A DNA stretch of 64,000 nt, taken from the NCBI RefSeq assembly GCF_008364685.1, contig NZ_VTTL01000004.1:186001-250000 (forward strand), written 5' to 3'. Below are positions 16,431 through 25,514 of the stretch, piece by piece. Within the stretch, counting starts at the first letter, position 1, and every line of letters begins with the position of its first letter. Position numbers and translations under genes: made by a program. This DNA is from Xanthobacter oligotrophicus. Its GTDB lineage: Bacteria; Pseudomonadota; Alphaproteobacteria; Rhizobiales; Xanthobacteraceae. The notes under the pieces were generated by a model that did not search any database, was not told where the DNA came from, and worked only from the letters and a program-made list of their open reading frames with translations.

Positions 16431-17420
16431 CTAAGGGGCGGCGACGTTCACCGGGTGGCCGGCGGCGAAGGCCTCGATGTTGGCGATGAGCTGGTCCGCC
16501 AGCGCCTGCTGCGCCTCGATGGAGGCCCAGGCCACGTGGGGCGTCACGATGGCCTTCGGGTGGTGGGCAAGGCGCATCACCGCGCTGTCGGCGGGGGGCG
16601 GCTCGGGCATGGCGACATCGATGCCGGCCCCGGCAACCTGGCCGGCGTCGAGTGCTGCGATCAGCGCCTCCTCGTCCACGAGGCCGCCACGGGCGGTGTT
16701 GACGAGGATGGGCCGTCGGCCCATGCGCGCGAATTCGGGCGCGCCGATCAACCCGCGCGTTTCGGGCGTCAGCGGGCAGTGCAGGGTGAGCACGTCCGCG
16801 GTCTCGATCACCTCGGCGAACGGCATATAGCCGGGCCGGGCCTCGCTCGCGCCCTTGCGGCCGGCGAACACCGGCTCCATGCCGAACGCGCGTCCGAGGG
16901 CCGCCACCTGCTGGCCGAGATCGCCCGAGCCGAAGATGCCGAGCCGCCGGCCGTGAAGATCGATGATGGGATGGGTGTGGAAGCAGAACTGCCCCGCCGC
17001 CTGCCATGCGCCGGCCCGTACGTCCGCTGCATAGGGCACGATGGCGCGCGACAGGGCGAGGATGAGCGCGAAGGTGTGCTCCGGCACGCTCGCCTTGGCG
17101 TAGCCGCGCACGTTGCTCACCACGATGCCGGCGGCGGCGCAGGCCGCCTTGTCCACGCAGTCGGTGCCCGTGGCCGCCACCGCGACCAGGGCGAGGCGCG
17201 GCAGCCGGGCGATGGCTTCGGCGTCCAGCCGCACCTTGTTGAGGATGAGGATGTCCGAGTCGCGGGCACGCTCCATCAGTTCGTCCGGCGCGGTGCGCTC
17301 GTATTCCACCCAGTCGTGGGCGAAGGCCGGGCGCGCGAGCGTCACGGCCGGCGCCAGCGTCTCGCGATCGAGGAAGACGATGCGCGGGACGCGGCCCTGG
17401 GGCGGGAAGGGCGCGTTCAC
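16431..17420 (-). CDS. D-2-hydroxyacid dehydrogenase (NAD(P)-dependent)
   Basis: The 329-residue protein is of the D-isomer-specific 2-hydroxyacid dehydrogenase family. It has a Rossmann motif in LGIFGSGDLGQQVAALGRAFGM, substrate-binding segment VAVAATGTDCVD, catalytic arginine in VNTARGGLVDEEAL, glutamate near AMPEPPP, and histidine in TPHVAWAS. These enzymes interconvert 2-keto and D-2-hydroxy acids such as hydroxypyruvate/glycerate or glyoxylate/glycolate. Its ATG overlaps the transketolase stop (ATGA, 17417-17420), so it is translationally coupled and probably handles a product or relative of transketolase chemistry. It is the last gene of the LysR-linked cluster. Confidence 0.9.
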   Translation of the reverse strand: MNAPFPPQGRVPRIVFLDRETLAPAVTLARPAFAHDWVEYERTAPDELMERARDSDILILNKVRLDAEAIARLPRLALVAVAATGTDCVDKAACAAAGIVVSNVRGYAKASVPEHTFALILALSRAIVPYAADVRAGAWQAAGQFCFHTHPIIDLHGRRLGIFGSGDLGQQVAALGRAFGMEPVFAGRKGASEARPGYMPFAEVIETADVLTLHCPLTPETRGLIGAPEFARMGRRPILVNTARGGLVDEEALIAALDAGQVAGAGIDVAMPEPPPADSAVMRLAHHPKAIVTPHVAWASIEAQQALADQLIANIEAFAAGHPVNVAAP

Positions 17421-19462
17421 AGCCGCGCCCGCGCCGCATCCGCCACGGCAGCAGGGGTAATGCCGAAATGGCGGAATAGCTCGTCGGCAGGCCCCGATGC
17501 GCCGAAGCCGCTCATGCCTACGAAGGCGCCGTCCGCGCCGATCCAGCGTTCCCAGCCGAGCTTCACCGCCGCCTCCACCGCAACCCGCACTGTGCCCGGT
17601 CCGAGGACCTCCCAGACATAGGCCTCGTCCTGCTGCTCGAAGATTTCCCAGCAGGGCATGGAAACCACGGCGGTGGGGATGCCCTCCGCCTGGAGAAGAT
17701 CGCGCGCCCGGACCGCCACGTCCACCTCCGAGCCGGTGGCGATCAGCGTCACCCGGCGCGGGCCGCCCTCGGCCGCACGCAGCACATAGGCGCCACGGGC
17801 GGAGCGGTTCTCGCTCGAGTCACGACGCTGGGCCGGCAGGGCCTGCCGCGAGCAGATGATGGAGGAGGGGCCGTCGCGGCGGGCGAGCGCCAGCTGCCAG
17901 CATTCGGCGGTCTCCACCGCGTCGGCGGGGCGGAACACCGCCATGTTGGGCATGGCGCGGAGCGAGGCCAGGAACTCCACCGGCTGGTGGGTCGGCCCGT
18001 TCTTGCCGATGCCGATGCTGTCGTGGCTGTAGAGGGTGATGACTGGCAGCTCCATCAGCGCCGACATGCGTAGCGACGGGCGCATGTAGTCGGAGAAGAC
18101 CAGATAGGTCGCGCCCAGCGGCAGCACGCCGCCATGGGCCACCATGCCGTTCATCATCGACCCCATGGCATGCTCTCGGATGCCATAGTGGATGTAGCGC
18201 CCGGCCGGGTTCTCGGCGGTGAAGGCGTCGAGGCCGCGCTTGCAGTTGGTGGGGCCTTCCAGATCCGGCGCGCCGGGCAGCAGCTCGGGCACGAGGCCCG
18301 CGAGCAGGTCCACGATGTCGGCGGTGGACTGGTTGGACGACTGGGCGGGCGCCGCCGCAGCAAGGGCCTCGGCATGGGCGTGGAGTGCCGGCAGCACGCC
18401 CGCCGGCAGGTCGCCGCGGATCAGCCGCTCAAATTCGGCGCGGGTGTCGGCGGGCAATGCGGCGACGCGGGCCTGCCAGGCGTCATAGGCGGGTCGGTTG
18501 CGCTCGGCGGCGCCGGCCTGCCACGCGGCGGCGACATCCTGCGGCACCTCGAACGGGCCGTGGGTCCAGCCGGCGGCGGCGCGGGCTTCCACCACATCCT
18601 CGGGGAACACCCGTCCGCCATGGGCGCCGCGCTTGCCTTCGAGGCGCGGCAGGCCTTTGCCCAGCACCGTGCTGCAGGCGATCATGGTGGGGCGCGGATC
18701 CTGGTTGGCCAGGGTGAGGGCGGCGCTGACCGCCTCCACGTCGTGGCCGTCGGCGTCGATCACCTGCCAGCCGGCGATGCGGAAGCGGGCGCGCACGTCC
18801 TCCGAGATGGCGAAGTCGGTGCCGCCATCATCGGTCATGCGGTTGTCGTCCCACAGGAAGGTGAGCTTGCCCAGCTTCAGGTGGCCGGCGAGCGAGATCA
18901 CCTCATGGGCGACGCCCTCCATCAGGCAGCCATCGCCGACCACCGCATAGGTGCGGTGGTCCACCAGCTCGGGGCCGTAGGTGGCGGAGAGGAAGGCTTC
19001 CGCCACCGCCATGCCCACCGCATTGGCGATGCCTTGGCCCAGCGGCCCGGTGGTGACCTCGATGCCGAGCGCCACGTCGCGCTCGGGATGGCCGTGGGTG
19101 TGGGCGCCCAGCTCGCGGAAGCGGCGGATCTCCTCCATGGGCATGCCGGCGTATCCGGCGAGGTGGAGCAAGGCATAGATCAGCATGGAGCCGTGGCCGT
19201 TCGACAGCACGAAGCGGTCGCGGTCGAACCAGGCCGGGTCGGCCGGATTGCACTTGAAGTGGCGGGTGAACAGGGCCGTGGCCAGCTCCGCCCCGCCCAG
19301 CGGCGCGCCGGGATGGCCGTCCTCGGCCTTGGCGATGGCGTCGAGGGCGAGGAAGCGGATGGCGTCGGCCATGCGCCGCGCGGAAGGGGTGCCGTCCTCG
19401 GCATTCGGACGCACGGCGGCGTTACCGGCTTCGGCGAAGCCAGTGGAGGCAATGAGCGACAT
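17417..19462 (-). CDS. tkt: full-length transketolase
   Basis: This is a thiamine-diphosphate enzyme that moves two-carbon ketol units between sugar phosphates or related substrates. The 681-residue protein has the complete architecture. The N-terminal TPP domain contains KAEDGHPGAPLGGAEL, the TPP/Mg motif VVGDGCLMEGVAHE..LTFLWDDN and the histidine loop TTGPLGQGIANAVG. The pyrimidine domain has the catalytic glutamate in YGIREHAMGSMMNG, and a C-terminal domain follows. I chose the ATG at 19462; ten more in-frame codons upstream (19492) are possible but lie in a strong hairpin. A second, split transketolase lies 5 kb away in the same cluster, so this may not be the housekeeping enzyme. Confidence 0.94.
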   Translation of the reverse strand: MSLIASTGFAEAGNAAVRPNAEDGTPSARRMADAIRFLALDAIAKAEDGHPGAPLGGAELATALFTRHFKCNPADPAWFDRDRFVLSNGHGSMLIYALLHLAGYAGMPMEEIRRFRELGAHTHGHPERDVALGIEVTTGPLGQGIANAVGMAVAEAFLSATYGPELVDHRTYAVVGDGCLMEGVAHEVISLAGHLKLGKLTFLWDDNRMTDDGGTDFAISEDVRARFRIAGWQVIDADGHDVEAVSAALTLANQDPRPTMIACSTVLGKGLPRLEGKRGAHGGRVFPEDVVEARAAAGWTHGPFEVPQDVAAAWQAGAAERNRPAYDAWQARVAALPADTRAEFERLIRGDLPAGVLPALHAHAEALAAAAPAQSSNQSTADIVDLLAGLVPELLPGAPDLEGPTNCKRGLDAFTAENPAGRYIHYGIREHAMGSMMNGMVAHGGVLPLGATYLVFSDYMRPSLRMSALMELPVITLYSHDSIGIGKNGPTHQPVEFLASLRAMPNMAVFRPADAVETAECWQLALARRDGPSSIICSRQALPAQRRDSSENRSARGAYVLRAAEGGPRRVTLIATGSEVDVAVRARDLLQAEGIPTAVVSMPCWEIFEQQDEAYVWEVLGPGTVRVAVEAAVKLGWERWIGADGAFVGMSGFGASGPADELFRHFGITPAAVADAARARL

Positions 19463-19480
19463 GGGGTGTGACCTTGGCTG

Positions 19481-19504
19481 GCGCCGGGGCACGGGCCCCG
19501 GCGC
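19481..19504. other. 10-bp perfect hairpin before tkt
   Basis: GCGCCGGGGC (19481-19490) and GCCCCGGCGC (19495-19504) pair perfectly around ACGG between the TRAP permease stop and the tkt start. There is no U-tract. It could separate the transporter part of the message from the tkt part or influence tkt translation. Confidence 0.55.
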
Positions 19505-19516
19505 ATCAAAGGGAGA

Positions 19517-21433
19517 TCAGGGCAGGAAGCCGATGGAGAACCACGGAACGGCCGCGACCAGCGCGAGGCCGATGAGCAGGGCCACCATGTAGCCGACGAT
19601 GGGCTTCATGCCGGCGTCGGGGCTGACCCCGCCGATGGCCGTGGCGCAGTAATAGCCGACGCCGAAGGGCGGGGCGAACAGGCCGAGGCCCATGGAGAGG
19701 ATCACCACCATGGCGTAGTGCACCTCGTGGATGCCCATGCTGCGTGCGATGGGGAACAGCAGCGGCCCGAACAGCACGATGGCCGGGATGCCCTCCAGCA
19801 CCGATCCCAGGATGATGAAGGCGATGATGGACACCACCATGAAGGTGCCCGCCCCGCCGGGCAGTCCGCCCATCACCCGCGCCAGCTCCTGCGAGAAGCC
19901 GGACTGGGTAAGGGCCCACGCCATGCCAGTCGCCGCGCCGATGATCAGCAGGATGGCGCCGGAGAGCGCCGCCGTGGCGGTGAGCATGGGCATCAGCCGC
20001 TTGAAGTCGAACTGCCGGTAGATCAGCAGCCCCACCACCACCGAATAGACGATGCCGATGGTGGAGACCTCGGTGGCGGTGGCGATGCCTTCCATCACCG
20101 CGGCGCGGATGACGAAGGGCAGGGCGATGGCCGGGATGGCGATGGCGAGGGCGCGCAGGATTTCCTTGCTGCTCGCCCGGCGCACGCCGGAGAGGTCCTC
20201 GTTGCGGTAGCGCCAGCGCACCAGGATGCACAGCATGACGCCGAGCACGACGGCGGGCATCAGGCCGCCGGCGAACAGGGCGGCGATGGACACGCCGGTG
20301 ACCGAGCCGATGGTGATGAGCACGAGGCTGGGCGGGATGGTCTCGGTCTGCGCGCCGGTGGCGGCGAGCAGGGCCACGAGGTCGCCGGGCTTGGCGCCAC
20401 GCTTGATCATCTCCGGGAACAGCACCGGGGTCACCGCCGCCATGTCCGCCGCCTTTGAGCCGGAAATGCCCGAGACGAGATACATGGCGCCGATCAGCAC
20501 GTAGGACAGGCCGCCGCGCACATGGCCGAGCAGGCTGGCGAGGAAGCCCACCATGGCCCGCGCCATGCCGGTCATCTCGATCAGCATGCCGAGGAACACG
20601 AACAGCGGCACCGAGAGCAGGATGAGGTGGCTCATGCCCTCGTCCATGCGGCCCACCACCACCGTCAGCGGGGCGTTGGTGGTAAAGGAGAGATAGGCAA
20701 GCGTGGCGAGGCCGAACGAGAAGGCGATGGGCACCCCCGCGAACACCCCCGCCGCCACGAGGCCGACGAAGAAGATCACGAGATTGATGTTGCCCAGGGT
20801 CTTCAGAAACGGCGTGCCGAGGATGCCGACCGCGGTCAGCGCCGCGAGGAAGGCGACGACGCCGGCCACCTGCATGGGATTGGCGTTGCGGGCGAGCTTC
20901 AGCAACGCGACGATGCCCATGAGCGCGAGGCCCACCGGCAGCGCCGCCGCCTTCCACGTGTTGGGCACGTCGAGGGCGGGCAGGGTCACGAACATCTCGT
21001 CCTCGGCATATTCGAGGCTGGGATGGAACATGGCCACGAGGAAGATGAGCGGCGCTGCGACGGCGAGCGTCTCCAGCACCGCGCGCCTCGGCAGGGGCAG
21101 CGCCCCCACCAGCGCGGTCATGCGCATGTGCTCACCGCGCTGGAGCGCCACCACGGAGCCCAGCATGGCCAGCCAGATGAACAGGACCGAGGCCAGCTCG
21201 TCCGACCAGACGATGGGTGAATGCACGAAATAGCGCATCACCACGCCGACGAAGAGCACCACCACTTCCGCCAGCACCAGAAGCGCCGCCGGAATTTCCA
21301 CCATCTTGATCAGCGTGCGCTCAACCTTGAGCACGCCCTTGCGCCAGCCGCCGGCGGGCTCGTCCGGCGCCAGCATATGGGTATGAGCCATGTTCGGCTC
21401 GGTGATTACCGGGTCCGTGATTGCGCGATCCAT
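19517..21433 (-). CDS. TRAP transporter fused DctQM permease
   Basis: The 638-residue membrane protein fuses the small (DctQ) and large (DctM) subunits of a tripartite ATP-independent periplasmic transporter. The N-terminal part has the four DctQ helices (VVLFVGVVMRYFVHSPIVWSDE, QRGEHMRM). From about residue 200 the DctM part carries PLFVFLGMLIEMTGMARAMVGF, SGISGSKAADMAAVTPVLFPEM and PPSLVLITIGSVTGVS. These systems import organic acids, sugar acids and sulfonates using an ion gradient. I chose the ATG at 21433, 4 bp after the DctP stop. Substrate unknown. Confidence 0.93.
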   Translation of the reverse strand: MDRAITDPVITEPNMAHTHMLAPDEPAGGWRKGVLKVERTLIKMVEIPAALLVLAEVVVLFVGVVMRYFVHSPIVWSDELASVLFIWLAMLGSVVALQRGEHMRMTALVGALPLPRRAVLETLAVAAPLIFLVAMFHPSLEYAEDEMFVTLPALDVPNTWKAAALPVGLALMGIVALLKLARNANPMQVAGVVAFLAALTAVGILGTPFLKTLGNINLVIFFVGLVAAGVFAGVPIAFSFGLATLAYLSFTTNAPLTVVVGRMDEGMSHLILLSVPLFVFLGMLIEMTGMARAMVGFLASLLGHVRGGLSYVLIGAMYLVSGISGSKAADMAAVTPVLFPEMIKRGAKPGDLVALLAATGAQTETIPPSLVLITIGSVTGVSIAALFAGGLMPAVVLGVMLCILVRWRYRNEDLSGVRRASSKEILRALAIAIPAIALPFVIRAAVMEGIATATEVSTIGIVYSVVVGLLIYRQFDFKRLMPMLTATAALSGAILLIIGAATGMAWALTQSGFSQELARVMGGLPGGAGTFMVVSIIAFIILGSVLEGIPAIVLFGPLLFPIARSMGIHEVHYAMVVILSMGLGLFAPPFGVGYYCATAIGGVSPDAGMKPIVGYMVALLIGLALVAAVPWFSIGFLP

Positions 21434-21437
21434 GACG

Positions 21438-22475
21438 TCACCCCAGCTTGCCGACGGACGCCTCGAGGAGCGACCAGGCTTCGTTGCCGTATTTGGCACG
21501 CCAATCGGCATAGAAGGAAGTCTCGGCGAGCGTCTTGCGGAAGGGTTCGCGATCCACGTCGATGAAGGTGATGCCCTTGGCCGTCAGGTCGGCCCGGAGC
21601 GACTGGCTGAGCGCGGCGATGTCGGCTCGCTCATCGACGCCGGAGCGGTCGAACTCGCGCACCAGGATGGTCCGAAGGTCCTCGGGCAGCGCGGCGAAGG
21701 CACGGCGGTTGCCAAGGATGAGGTAGCCGTCCCACACATGGCCGGTCATGGAGCAGGACTTCTGCACCTCGTAGAGCCGGGCCGAGGAGATGATGGCGAG
21801 CGGGTTCTCCTGCCCTTCCACCACCTTGGTCTGAAGCGCGGAATACAGCTCGTTGAAGTTGATCGGCGTTGCGCCCGCCCCCAGCGACTTGAACACCGAG
21901 GTGAGCATGGGCGCCGGTGGGACACGGATCTTGAAGCCCTTCATGTCCTCGGGCGTGCGAATCTCGCGGGTGGAAGAGGTCACCTGCCGGAAGCCGTTGT
22001 CCCAGAACTTGATGGGGGCGACGAGGCCGGCCTTGGCGATCTGCTCGCGAATGTAGGTGCCGAGCCCGCCGTCCACAGACTTCCACACCGTCTCGTAGTC
22101 CGGGAAGGCAAAGCCGGTGTTCACGATGCCGGCGACCGGCACCAGCGTGGCGAGGATCGAGGCGGAGAGGTTGAACAGTTCCACGCCGCCGGAGCGCACC
22201 TGGGTGAGCAGGTCGGTGTCCGAGCCCAGCTGGTTGGCCGGGAACACCTTGATCTCCAGCCGGCCGGAGGTGGCTTCCAGGATGCGCTGCGCGGCTTCCT
22301 GGGCGCGCTTGTTGACCGGATGGGTCGGGTCCTGCCCGGTGGCGAGCTTGTAGGTGAATTCGGCGGCGCGGGCCCGGGTGATGATGCCGGCCAGCGGGAT
22401 GGCGGCCGCCGCGGTGAGAAGGGTGCGGCGGGTGAGGCCCTGCGCAAGGCCCCTGGATGCGGGCGTGTTGGTCAT
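21438..22475 (-). CDS. TRAP transporter substrate-binding protein DctP
   Basis: This is a 345-residue exported binding protein with an RRTLLTAAAAIPLAG signal and the DctP-family layout. Ligand-binding features include KIRVPPAPMLTSVFKSLGAGATPINFNELYSALQTKVVEGQENP, which contains the arginine that salt-bridges a substrate carboxylate in this family (KIRV). Thus the ligand is probably an acid, by family knowledge. AAGGGAGAAACAC precedes the ATG. It is directly upstream of the fused permease. Confidence 0.93.
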   Translation of the reverse strand: MTNTPASRGLAQGLTRRTLLTAAAAIPLAGIITRARAAEFTYKLATGQDPTHPVNKRAQEAAQRILEATSGRLEIKVFPANQLGSDTDLLTQVRSGGVELFNLSASILATLVPVAGIVNTGFAFPDYETVWKSVDGGLGTYIREQIAKAGLVAPIKFWDNGFRQVTSSTREIRTPEDMKGFKIRVPPAPMLTSVFKSLGAGATPINFNELYSALQTKVVEGQENPLAIISSARLYEVQKSCSMTGHVWDGYLILGNRRAFAALPEDLRTILVREFDRSGVDERADIAALSQSLRADLTAKGITFIDVDREPFRKTLAETSFYADWRAKYGNEAWSLLEASVGKLG

Positions 22476-22560
22476 GTGTTTCTCCCTTATTGGCCGCTGT
22501 GCGGCCTTCTTGATGTTCCGCGTGTTGGCGGTCGGCGTTCTGCGTGTCGGTGGAGGCGGG

Positions 22561-23439
22561 TCAGTCCCGGCCCTGCAGGCTGCGATAGGCGCGGATGACC
22601 TGGCTGTCGTCGGCGGCGCCGAGGCCGCGACCGGAGACGGAGAGGAACATCTGGTGGGCTAGAGCGGCCATGGGCAGCGCCGCCTTGGCCTCGCGCCCGG
22701 CTTCCATCACCAGGCCGAGGTCCTTTACAAAAATGTCCACGGCGCTGGTGACGGTGGGGTCCGCCTCCAGCATGCGGGGGCCCCGGTCGCGCAGCATCCA
22801 GCTCGCCGCCGCCGAGCCGCCGAGGATGTCGAGCATGGCAGTTGTGTCCACGCCGAGCCGCTCGGCCAGCGACAGGGCTTCCGCCGCCACGGCGAGGTGC
22901 GCGCCGCACAACAGCTGGTTCACCACCTTCGCGGTGGCGCCCTGTCCGGCGTCCTTGCCCACATGCACCACCTTGGCGCCCATGGCGTCGAGGGCCGGCC
23001 GGGCGCGGGCGAAGGCGTCATCGCCGGTGCCCACCATGATGGTGAGGGAGCCTGCCGCAGCGCCCACCACGCCGCCGGAGACGGGGGCATCGACGAAGGC
23101 GAAGCCCCGCGCTTCCACCTCCGCCGACACCTCGGCCACTGCTGCCGGAGGGCAGGTGGACATGAGCAGGATGGCGCCGCCGGGAGCGAGGGCGTCAAGC
23201 ACGCCGCCGGAGAACAGCACGTCGCGGGCCTGGGCGATGTTCACCACCATCAGCACGGTCATGTCCGCCCCAGCGCAGGCGGCCGCGGCAGTGTCCGCCG
23301 CCTTGCCACCTGCTTCCACGAGGGCGTTGCGGGCCTCGGCGCGCAGGTCGAAGCCGGTGACTTCGAAGCCCCGTGCCACCAGGTTGCGCGCCATGGGCAG
23401 ACCCATGGAGCCGAGACCGATGAAGCCGATGGCTGTCAT
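22561..23439 (-). CDS. 3-hydroxyisobutyrate dehydrogenase-family reductase (L-threonate dehydrogenase-like)
   Basis: The 292-residue protein has the N-terminal Rossmann motif IGFIGLGSMGLPMARNLVARG, the family signature DAPVSGGVVGAAAGSLTIMVG and the catalytic lysine in KVVNQLL. The C-terminal end, with VKDLGLVMEAGREAK and a GAADDSQVIRAYR-type tail, resembles L-threonate dehydrogenase (LtnD) and tartronate semialdehyde reductases more than valine-pathway enzymes. It probably oxidises a 3- or 4-carbon hydroxyacid such as a tetronate or glycerate. The ATG at 23439 is set by GGGGAGGAAGA. It lies between the TRAP transporter and the split transketolase; the exact substrate is not decided. Confidence 0.85.
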   Translation of the reverse strand: MTAIGFIGLGSMGLPMARNLVARGFEVTGFDLRAEARNALVEAGGKAADTAAAACAGADMTVLMVVNIAQARDVLFSGGVLDALAPGGAILLMSTCPPAAVAEVSAEVEARGFAFVDAPVSGGVVGAAAGSLTIMVGTGDDAFARARPALDAMGAKVVHVGKDAGQGATAKVVNQLLCGAHLAVAAEALSLAERLGVDTTAMLDILGGSAAASWMLRDRGPRMLEADPTVTSAVDIFVKDLGLVMEAGREAKAALPMAALAHQMFLSVSGRGLGAADDSQVIRAYRSLQGRD

Positions 23440-23543
23440 TCTTCCTCCCCTTGGCCGCTTTGGGCCATATGGTTTGCTTGGTCCGTCCGCTCTCCGGCGG
23501 ATCGGGTGGGAAGGGGCGGGCCCCTTCCCGGATCGGTGGTGGC

Positions 23544-23597
23544 TTAGAGCGTTTTCAAGCGAAGCGGACATCTGTCCGCGAGAAGAAACCGCGCTAG
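23544..23597. repeat. palindromic intergenic repeat (GAGCGTTTTCAAGCGAAG type)
   Basis: This 54-bp element begins TTAGAGCGTTTTCAAGCGAAG, has a central inverted repeat GCGGACA/TGTCCGC (23564-23579), and ends in an imperfect complement of its start (GAAGAAACCGCGCTAG). Closely similar elements are scattered between genes in many Hyphomicrobiales. It overlaps the last codon of the transketolase C-terminal subunit gene and could act as an mRNA end or stabiliser. Confidence 0.7.
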
Positions 23598-24628
23598 CGG
23601 CCGGTCCAGTCTTTGACCTGGTCCGCGACGGCTGCGGCGGAGATGCCGTAGCGGTCGTGGAGGGTCGGCAGGGCGCCGGCGTCGAGGAAGGCGTCGGGCA
23701 GGCCGATCTGGTGGAAGCCGGCCGGCGCCACGCCGGCGCGCAGCAACGCGCCCGCTACGGCCTCGCCGAGGCCGCCGATGACGGTGTGGTTCTCCGCCAC
23801 GATCACCGGGCGGCCGCTCTTGCGCGCCGCCTCCACGATGGTCGCCTCGTCGAGGGGCTTGATGGTGGGCACGTGAAGCACCGCGACCTCGACCTTGTCC
23901 TGGCGCAGCAGGTCCACGGCCTCCAGGGCCCGCATGGTCATGATGCCGGAGGAAACGATCAGGGCATCCGGGCCGTCGCGCAGCATCTTGGCCTTGCCGA
24001 GCTCGAACGTGTAGCCGTACTCGTCCAGCACCAGTGGCACCTGGCCGCGCAGCAGGCGCATATAGACGGGCCCGTCATGGGCCGCCATCACCGGCACCGC
24101 CTGTTCGATCTCGTGCGCGTCGCAGGGGTCGATCACCACCATGTTGGGCATGGCCCGGAACAGCGCGAGGTCTTCCGCGGCCTGGTGCGAGGGACCATAG
24201 CCCGAGGTGAGGCCCGGCAGCGCGCAGACGATCTTCACGTTGCGGTTTTCTTCCGCGATCGTCTGGTGGATGAAGTCATAGGCCCGGCGCGAGGCGAACA
24301 CCGCATAGGTGGTGGCGAAGGGCATGAAGCCTTCCGCGGCCAGCCCCGAGGCGGCGCCGAACAGAAGCTGCTCGGCCATGCCCATCTGGTAGAAGCGCTC
24401 GGGGAAGGCCTGCGAGAAGATGTGCAGGTCGGTATATTTGCCGAGATCGGCGGTCATGCCCACCACGGCCGGATTCTCGCGCGCCAGGGCGACGAGGGCG
24501 TGGCCGAAGGGGGCGGGTTTGGTGCGCTGGCCCTCGGCGGCGATGGAGGCGATCATCGCGGAGGTGGTCAGCCGGGGCTTGCCGGCCGCATCCGCGGCGG
24601 GGGCGGCCTTGCGGGTCGCGTGGTTCAT
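23594..24628 (-). CDS. transketolase C-terminal subunit
   Basis: This 344-residue protein corresponds to the pyrimidine-binding plus C-terminal domains of transketolase. It has the catalytic glutamate in YQMGMAEQLLFGAASGL, the segment CALPGLTSGYGPSHQAAEDLALFRAMPNMVV, and a C-terminal domain (ALIVSSGIMTMRALEA). It lacks the TPP-phosphate domain, which the preceding gene supplies. Start ATG 24628 overlaps the N-subunit stop (ATGA), giving coupled translation as expected for a heteromer. Split transketolases often serve specialised catabolic routes such as apiose, sulfosugar or inositol-type pathways. Its substrate here is unknown. Confidence 0.92.
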   Translation of the reverse strand: MNHATRKAAPAADAAGKPRLTTSAMIASIAAEGQRTKPAPFGHALVALARENPAVVGMTADLGKYTDLHIFSQAFPERFYQMGMAEQLLFGAASGLAAEGFMPFATTYAVFASRRAYDFIHQTIAEENRNVKIVCALPGLTSGYGPSHQAAEDLALFRAMPNMVVIDPCDAHEIEQAVPVMAAHDGPVYMRLLRGQVPLVLDEYGYTFELGKAKMLRDGPDALIVSSGIMTMRALEAVDLLRQDKVEVAVLHVPTIKPLDEATIVEAARKSGRPVIVAENHTVIGGLGEAVAGALLRAGVAPAGFHQIGLPDAFLDAGALPTLHDRYGISAAAVADQVKDWTGR

Positions 24629-25473
24629 GACGGCTTCCTCTCGTCGAGCGCGGCCAGCGCCAGTTGCCACTCGTGGGCATCGACGCGGATGAAGTGGTTC
24701 TTTTCGCGCGCCTCAAGGAACGGCACGCCCTTGCCCATCAGCGTGTCGGCAATGATGATGCTGGGCTTGCCGCCGCCCGACTGCGCCTTGCACGCATCGA
24801 AGGCCTCGCGCACCGCTTCGAGGTCGTTGCCGTCGACGCGGCGGACAAACCAGCCGAAGGCTTCCATCTTTTCCTTCAGCGGCTCGAAGCCGAGCACCGA
24901 GGTGGACGGCCCGTCGGCCTGCTGGTTGTTGACGTCCACCACGGCGATGAGGTTGTCGAGCTGGAAGTGGGCGGCCGACATGATGGCCTCCCACACCGAG
25001 CCCTCGTCCAGCTCGCCGTCGGAGAACAGGGTGTAGACGTGGCGGTCGGAGCCCTTGCGCTTGAGGCCGAGGCAGCGGCCCACCGCGATGGCAAGGCCGA
25101 GGCCGAGCGAGCCGCCCGACATCTCCATGCCCGGCGTGTAGCTGGCCATGCCCGACATGGGCAGCCGGCTGTCGTCGAAGCCGTAGGTCTCAAGCTCGTC
25201 CTGGGGGACGATGGCGGCCTCGATCAGCGCCGCGTAGAGCGCGATGGCATAGTGCCCGTTGGACAGGAGGAAGCGGTCGCGCCCTTCCCATTCCGGATCT
25301 TCGGGCCGGTAGGTCATGGCGTGGAAATAGGCTGCCGCCAGAACGTCGGAGATGCCGAGCGCCTGTGCGATGTAGCCCTGGCCCTGCACCTCGCCCATGC
25401 GCAGCGCGTTGCGCCGGATGGCGTGCGCGCGTTCGGCGAGCTGCCGGTTGTGGCCGGAAGTTGCGATGGTCAT
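24625..25473 (-). CDS. transketolase N-terminal subunit
   Basis: The 282-residue protein matches the TPP-binding N-terminal domain of transketolase. It has LLSNGHYAIALYAAL, the GGSLGLGLAIAVG loop, and the TPP/Mg motif FSDGELDEGSVWEAIMSAAH..VVDVNN. It ends near residue 282, where full-length transketolase continues, so it must work with the next gene. I chose the ATG at 25473; upstream in-frame codons belong to the spacer after the SDR gene. Together the two subunits form a second transketolase in the same cluster as the full-length enzyme. Confidence 0.92.
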   Translation of the reverse strand: MTIATSGHNRQLAERAHAIRRNALRMGEVQGQGYIAQALGISDVLAAAYFHAMTYRPEDPEWEGRDRFLLSNGHYAIALYAALIEAAIVPQDELETYGFDDSRLPMSGMASYTPGMEMSGGSLGLGLAIAVGRCLGLKRKGSDRHVYTLFSDGELDEGSVWEAIMSAAHFQLDNLIAVVDVNNQQADGPSTSVLGFEPLKEKMEAFGWFVRRVDGNDLEAVREAFDACKAQSGGGKPSIIIADTLMGKGVPFLEAREKNHFIRVDAHEWQLALAALDERKPS

Positions 25474-25514
25474 CTGAATTTCCTCGAAGGCTGGACGCCG
25501 CAGCGCCAGAGCGC